Made by a program: the position numbers and the translations under genes. 9,328 bases of DNA from Candidatus Pelagibacter sp. (GTDB taxonomy: Bacteria; Pseudomonadota; Alphaproteobacteria; Pelagibacterales; Pelagibacteraceae), in assembly GCA_028343315.1 (NCBI GenBank), contig JAOLYI010000016.1:1-9328 (forward strand), written 5' to 3'. The notes under the pieces were generated by a model. It did no database searches, was not told where the DNA came from, and worked only from the letters and a program-made list of their open reading frames with translations. Below, piece after piece: positions 5,760-9,328 of the stretch. How positions within the stretch are numbered: position 1 is the stretch's first letter; each line of letters begins with the position of its first letter.

Positions 5760-6304
5760 TGAAAAAAATATTTATCATAACTATAATAATGTTTAGTTTT
5801 TTTAATAAAACCAATGCAAACTATGAACAATTAGCTCATGAATTTAATTTCAAGAGTATTGATGGAGGTGAAATTAATCTTCAAAATTATAAGGAAAAAG
5901 TTATTGTTGTAGTAAATGTTGCTTCAAGATGTGGTTTTACACCTCAATACGAAGATCTACAGACTTTATGGACAAATTATAAGGATAAAAATTTAGTTAT
6001 TATTGGAGTTCCTACTAATAATTTTAAACAAGAGCCAGGTTCAAACAAAGATGTAAAAGATTTTTGTGAAACAAATTTTAATATTAGTTTTCCGATGACA
6101 GAAAAAATAGATGTCATTGGAAATAATGCACATCCTTTTTTTAAATGGGCTAAAGAAAACCATGGAAAAAGTGCTATACCAAAATGGAACTTTCATAAAA
6201 TAATTATTGGTAAAAACGGCAAAGTTGCAGATACTTTTGCATCAATAACTAAACCTTCCTCAAAAAGATTTATTGATTTAATCGAAACAGAAATTAAAAA
6301 TTAA
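5759..6304 (+). CDS. Glutathione peroxidase family protein, probably exported, two-cysteine (thioredoxin-dependent) type
   Basis: This 181-residue protein is of the GPx fold. It reduces hydrogen peroxide and organic or lipid hydroperoxides. Peroxidatic Cys58 lies in VNVASRCGFTPQY (52-64). Gln91 in NNFKQEPGSN and Trp143-Asn144 in KWNFHK complete the catalytic tetrad. Cys103 in FCETNFNISFPM is at the position of the resolving cysteine, so the enzyme is probably a non-selenium, thioredoxin-type GPx. The N-terminus has a signal peptide: MKK, a hydrophobic IFIITIIMFSFF stretch and a TNA-NY cleavage site after Ala20, predicting a periplasmic enzyme. Its ATG overlaps the upstream scaffold stop by one base (TAATG). 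The 3' end overlaps the convergent MBL hydrolase gene by 11 bases. Family assignment is firm; electron donor and location are inferred. Confidence 0.94.
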   Translation: MKKIFIITIIMFSFFNKTNANYEQLAHEFNFKSIDGGEINLQNYKEKVIVVVNVASRCGFTPQYEDLQTLWTNYKDKNLVIIGVPTNNFKQEPGSNKDVKDFCETNFNISFPMTEKIDVIGNNAHPFFKWAKENHGKSAIPKWNFHKIIIGKNGKVADTFASITKPSSKRFIDLIETEIKN

Positions 6305-7061
6305 AGCTTAAACCATCATAAGCTGGAATTATATTTTTTGGTAAATTTTTTTTAAGATCAAAATAATCAAGATCTATGTGCAAATTAGTTAATATAGCTT
6401 TTTTTGGTCTTACAGCTTTTATAAAATTAATAGCTTCAGCGTAATTAAAATGTGATGGATGTTTATCTATTCTTAAACAATCAATTATTAAGAAATCTAA
6501 ATTCATCAATCTTTTTTGAATTTTTTTACTAATACCATTACAATCGCTAATATAAGCAATTTTTTCAAAGAGATAACCTGTAGCTTTGATCATGCCATGA
6601 AAAACTTCAAAAGGTTCAATTTTAATGATTTGATTTTTATTAGAAATTTGAAATTTTTTTTTAACAACATTGCCCTTCATTATTGGTTTGTAGCCATGCC
6701 GTTGTTTAAAACAAAAAGTATATTTATTCTTAAGTTCATTAATAGTTCTCAATGAACCATAAACTGGAATTTTTTTTTTATTTTTCCAATAAAAAGGACG
6801 CATTTCGAAAATTCCAGTCGTTTGATCTGCATGTTCATGGGTATAAATAATTGCATCTAAAGATGTGATCTTATTTTTTAAAAATTGATTTTTAATATCT
6901 GGAGATGTGTCTATTAAAACTGATAAATCACCTTTTTGGATATGGGCACAACAACGAGTTCTGATATTTTTTGAATTTCTTTTTAATCTAGCTGAATAAT
7001 TAGTTATCCATGGTGAACCCAGAGAACTACCGCAACCTAAAATTGTAAATTTATTTTTCAA
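6294..7061 (-). CDS. MBL-fold metallo-hydrolase, PhnP-like
   Basis: This 255-residue member of the metallo-beta-lactamase superfamily matches the hydrolase that often follows metG and tatD in alphaproteobacteria and is often annotated PhnP-like. Residues 5-16 (FTILGCGSSLGS) are the first strand and glycine loop, and LIDTSPDI (49-56) precedes the metal site. The metal motif is YTHEHADQTTGI with His75, His77 and Asp79; the next position, usually histidine in HxHxDH, is Gln80. Other ligands are His155 in VFHG, Asp173 in ISDCNG and His228 in LTNLHIDLDY. PhnP itself is a cyclic phosphodiesterase, but the substrate here is unknown. The start appears to be TTG at 7059-7061, since no ATG lies between the TatD stop and the first conserved strand. 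That TTG overlaps the TatD stop as TTGA. An A10 run (6770-6779, minus strand) lies inside the coding region. Confidence 0.9.
   Translation of the reverse strand: MKNKFTILGCGSSLGSPWITNYSARLKRNSKNIRTRCCAHIQKGDLSVLIDTSPDIKNQFLKNKITSLDAIIYTHEHADQTTGIFEMRPFYWKNKKKIPVYGSLRTINELKNKYTFCFKQRHGYKPIMKGNVVKKKFQISNKNQIIKIEPFEVFHGMIKATGYLFEKIAYISDCNGISKKIQKRLMNLDFLIIDCLRIDKHPSHFNYAEAINFIKAVRPKKAILTNLHIDLDYFDLKKNLPKNIIPAYDGLSFNF
6305..6339 (+). terminator. Possible weak terminator after the peroxidase gene, inside the convergent gene
   Basis: Immediately after the peroxidase stop, AGCTTA (6305-6310) and TAAGCT (6319-6324) can form a six-pair stem with an 8-base loop. A run of six T follows at 6334-6339, nine bases after the stem. 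The stem is short and the gap to the T-run is long, so efficiency would be low. It lies within the last codons of the MBL hydrolase gene. Confidence 0.25.
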
Positions 7062-7834
7062 TTTAGTTGACCAAATAAATTAAAAAAATTTTTGGTTGTA
7101 ATATTAGAAAATTCGTCAAATGAAATTTTTTTTAATTCTGATAAAAATTTAACTGTATGTATAATATAACTTGGTTCATTAGGTTTACCTCTTAATGGCA
7201 CAGGAGCCAAATAGGGAGAATCTGTTTCTACTAATATTTTATCATTTGGTATTTCTTTAAAAGTATTTGCCAAATCCTCAGACTTTTTAAATGTGACAAC
7301 TCCGCTTGCAGAAATATAGGCTCCAAGATCTAGTAATTTAAAAGCAAATTTCCTTGACCCGGTAAAGCAGTGAATTAGAATCTTAAATTCTTTTTCTAAT
7401 AATTTATTTTTTAAAATTTCAAAAGTTTCCTCTTCTGCATTTCTTGTATGGACAATTATAGGTAGCTGAGTTTCTTGAGCTGCAATAATATGCTCTTCAA
7501 AACACCTAATTTGATCTTTTTTATCTGAATAATTGTAGTAAAAATCTAAGCCACTCTCTCCAATTCCAATTATTTTTTTATTAAGTTTAATTTTTTTAAT
7601 TATATCTTTTGACTTTATTGAATTATGATTTTTAGCTTCGTGAGGGTGTATACCGTAAGAACCATAAACACAATTATTATTTGATATAATATCTAAAATA
7701 TTATCAAAACTTTTATCTTCAGTTGAAATAGTAAGTAAATACTTCACGCCGTCTTTATTTGCTCTATCAATGGTTTCTTTTAGCGATAAAGACATTGGCT
7801 CATAATTTAAATGGCAGTGGGAATCAATTATCAT
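7058..7834 (-). CDS. tatD: TatD-family metal-dependent deoxyribonuclease
   Basis: This TIM-barrel metallohydrolase has 258 residues when started at ATG 7832-7834. TatD proteins are Mg2+-dependent 3'-5' exonucleases/DNases implicated in DNA repair and turnover. Metal ligands are visible: His6 and His8 in IDSHCHLN, Glu93 in GIGESGLDFYY (90-100), His129 in PIIVHTRNA, His155 in ILIHCFTGS, and Asp205 in LVETDSPYLAP. The C-terminal RGKPNEP block is also typical. An in-frame TTG at 7849 would add five residues, but the family normally begins directly with M-I/L-D-S-H-C-H, so the ATG is preferred. The start overlaps the metG stop (7824-7826) by 11 bases and the stop overlaps the hydrolase start by four (TTGA), giving a tight metG-tatD-MBL operon. 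Confidence 0.95.
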   Translation of the reverse strand: MIIDSHCHLNYEPMSLSLKETIDRANKDGVKYLLTISTEDKSFDNILDIISNNNCVYGSYGIHPHEAKNHNSIKSKDIIKKIKLNKKIIGIGESGLDFYYNYSDKKDQIRCFEEHIIAAQETQLPIIVHTRNAEEETFEILKNKLLEKEFKILIHCFTGSRKFAFKLLDLGAYISASGVVTFKKSEDLANTFKEIPNDKILVETDSPYLAPVPLRGKPNEPSYIIHTVKFLSELKKISFDEFSNITTKNFFNLFGQLN

Positions 7835-9328
7835 TTTCAATTTTATCAAATAATATTTCTAATTTATCAAGTTCATTTTCATAATTTATAAAATTATCAT
7901 CATTAATTTTATCAATGCTTATATTTTCATTAGCAGGATTCATTAAAGTGAGGACTTTTTTCGTAGCATTAGGAATTATTGGATTAAGAAGGATACTAAT
8001 GTTTTTAATTTGTTGAGTAATAGTAAACAATATCGTTTTCATTCTATCTGGATCATTTTTTTTAACGGCCCAGGGCTCTGAGTCGTTGAAATATTTATTT
8101 GCATCAAAAGAAAAACTTACAACCATTTTAATATACTCATTTAAATCTTGGTTATTCATTAAATTAATAAGTTTGGGTAAATTATTTTTTAAATTATCTA
8201 TCAATTTTTTATCTGAATTTTTAAGTTTTGAACTTTTAGGTATTTTATTGTCACAATTTTTTTTAATAAATGAAAAAACTCTTTGACATAAATTTCCATA
8301 ATTATTAGCTAGATCATTATTTATGCAATTTTTTAAATTCTCCATTGATATTGAGCCATCATTACCTAGAGAAACTTCTTTTACTAAATAATATCTTAAT
8401 TGATCAATTCCGTATTTATTAATAATTTCTATAGGGTCTAAAATATTTCCTAATGATTTTGACATTTTTTTATCATCAGAGAGTATCCAGCCATGGCCAA
8501 AAACTTTTTTAGGAATAGGTAACTTGGCTGCTAGAAGAAATGCCGGCCAGAATACTGCATGAAATCTTAAAATATCTTTACCTATAATATGTATGTCTGC
8601 AGGCCAAAAATTTTTATACTTTTTATCATTAATATCAGGAAAATTTAAAGCACTAATATAATTTGTTAAAGCATCAAGCCAAACATATATAACATGCTTT
8701 TCATTTTTAGGAACAGGTATACCCCATGTGAATGAAGTTCTGCTTATAGATAAATCTTTAAGTCCCTTTTCAACAAATTTTACTACTTCGTTTTTTCTAG
8801 ATTTTGGTAAAATGAAATTTGGATTTTTTTTGTAGAAATCTAAGAGTTTATTTGACCAAGATGATAATTTAAAAAAATAAGACTCCTCCTCAACCCATTC
8901 AACGGTTGAGCCAGATGATTTTGAAACTCTATTGCCTTTTATATTTTCAATTTCATCTTTATCATAAAATGCTTCATCAGAAACTGAATACCAACCACTA
9001 TATTTATCTAGATAAATGTCACCTGACTCTACAAGTCTATTCCATATTTCAATTACTGATTTATAATGTCTTTGCTCAGTTGTTCTAATAAAATCATCAT
9101 TAGATAAATTCAAAATTTTTGTTAATGACCTAAAAGTTTCAGAAATTTCATCACAAAAAATTTTAGGGTCCTTGTTGTTTTTTTTTGCCTCTTTTTGTAT
9201 TTTTTGACCGTGTTCATCTGTTCCGGTTAAAAATAAAACATTATAATTTTCTAGTCTCTTAAAACGTGCAAAAATATCGGCAACTATACTAGAATATGCA
9301 TGTCCCATATGTGGTTTACCAGACGGGT
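7824..9328 (-). CDS. metG: Methionyl-tRNA synthetase, N-terminal end outside the window
   Basis: This class I aminoacyl-tRNA synthetase charges tRNA-Met with methionine. The window shows 500 residues; the frame continues through the right edge, where it reads PSGKPHMGHAYSS, the HIGH signature region, so only about a dozen N-terminal residues should be missing. FLTGTDEHGQKI follows, then GWYSVSDEAFY, the long LPKSRKNEVVKF...LSISRTSFTWGIPVP block, YVWLDALTNY, GKDILRFHAVFWPAFL and the KMSKS loop (8454-8468), followed by the helical anticodon-binding domain. The connective domain lacks the CxxC zinc knuckles of the E. coli enzyme, as in alphaproteobacterial MetRS, and there is no C-terminal EMAP/Trbp111-like extension. 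The internal ATG at 9308 is the M of HMGH, not the true start. The promoter is outside the window. It overlaps tatD by 11 bases. Confidence 0.97.
   Translation of the reverse strand, partial: PSGKPHMGHAYSSIVADIFARFKRLENYNVLFLTGTDEHGQKIQKEAKKNNKDPKIFCDEISETFRSLTKILNLSNDDFIRTTEQRHYKSVIEIWNRLVESGDIYLDKYSGWYSVSDEAFYDKDEIENIKGNRVSKSSGSTVEWVEEESYFFKLSSWSNKLLDFYKKNPNFILPKSRKNEVVKFVEKGLKDLSISRTSFTWGIPVPKNEKHVIYVWLDALTNYISALNFPDINDKKYKNFWPADIHIIGKDILRFHAVFWPAFLLAAKLPIPKKVFGHGWILSDDKKMSKSLGNILDPIEIINKYGIDQLRYYLVKEVSLGNDGSISMENLKNCINNDLANNYGNLCQRVFSFIKKNCDNKIPKSSKLKNSDKKLIDNLKNNLPKLINLMNNQDLNEYIKMVVSFSFDANKYFNDSEPWAVKKNDPDRMKTILFTITQQIKNISILLNPIIPNATKKVLTLMNPANENISIDKINDDNFINYENELDKLEILFDKIENDN

Noticed and set aside
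6516..6755. 79-codon plus-strand frame inside the MBL hydrolase gene
   Set aside because: It is antisense to conserved hydrolase sequence and its Phe/Asn/Ile composition reflects complementary Lys/Asn codons.
7835..7849. TTG start at 7849 for tatD, adding five residues
   Set aside because: TatD proteins normally begin at the M-I-I-D-S-H-C-H equivalent, and ATG 7832-7834 gives exactly that with a modest 11-base overlap with metG.

Overview
The window looks like chromosomal DNA from an AT-rich, streamlined marine alphaproteobacterium, SAR11/Pelagibacterales-like. The support is the low GC of the right half, genes overlapping by 1-11 bases, an alphaproteobacterial accessory complex I subunit (NDUFS4 type), an SbmA/BacA-family transporter, and the order metG-tatD-MBL hydrolase seen in alphaproteobacteria. 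The taxonomic call is inference from gene content and composition; there is no marker gene such as rRNA here.

Left part (1-1839), accessory in character. A tyrosine recombinase/integrase gene runs leftwards off the window with all its catalytic residues present. Its start is preceded by a near-consensus sigma70 promoter and a 9-bp-arm inverted repeat with a 7-nt spacer. The repeat resembles a dif/Xer core site and covers the predicted transcription start. Divergent from the integrase are a 54-residue two-helix membrane protein (988-1152) and, overlapping it by one base, a small one-domain alkylguanine-DNA alkyltransferase. The alkyltransferase gene is clearly GC-richer than the rest. A 412-base non-coding stretch follows, falling from about 45% GC to about 12% GC.

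Middle part (1840-4115, minus strand): tRNA-Pro(UGG), the NDUFS4-type subunit, a short SbmA/BacA-like transporter and an AEC-family permease form one closely packed leftward unit with gaps of 8 and 2 bases and one 1-base overlap. A good promoter lies upstream of the tRNA. On the plus strand, nhaA, a NifU/IscU-like Fe-S scaffold gene and an exported glutathione peroxidase form a rightward unit with 4-base and 1-base overlaps. The 73-base divergent spacer between tRNA-Pro and nhaA holds two back-to-back promoters whose -35 hexamers overlap almost completely.

Right part (6294-9328, minus strand): metG (5' end outside the window), tatD and a PhnP-like MBL-fold hydrolase form a leftward operon with overlapping junctions. 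It converges on the peroxidase gene with an 11-base tail-to-tail overlap.

Most of the window is recognisable housekeeping. I did not see a clearly undescribed defence or biosynthetic system. The points most worth following up are the integrase operator/core-site arrangement with its GC-shifted neighbours, the shared -35 region, and the tRNA-complex I co-transcript.
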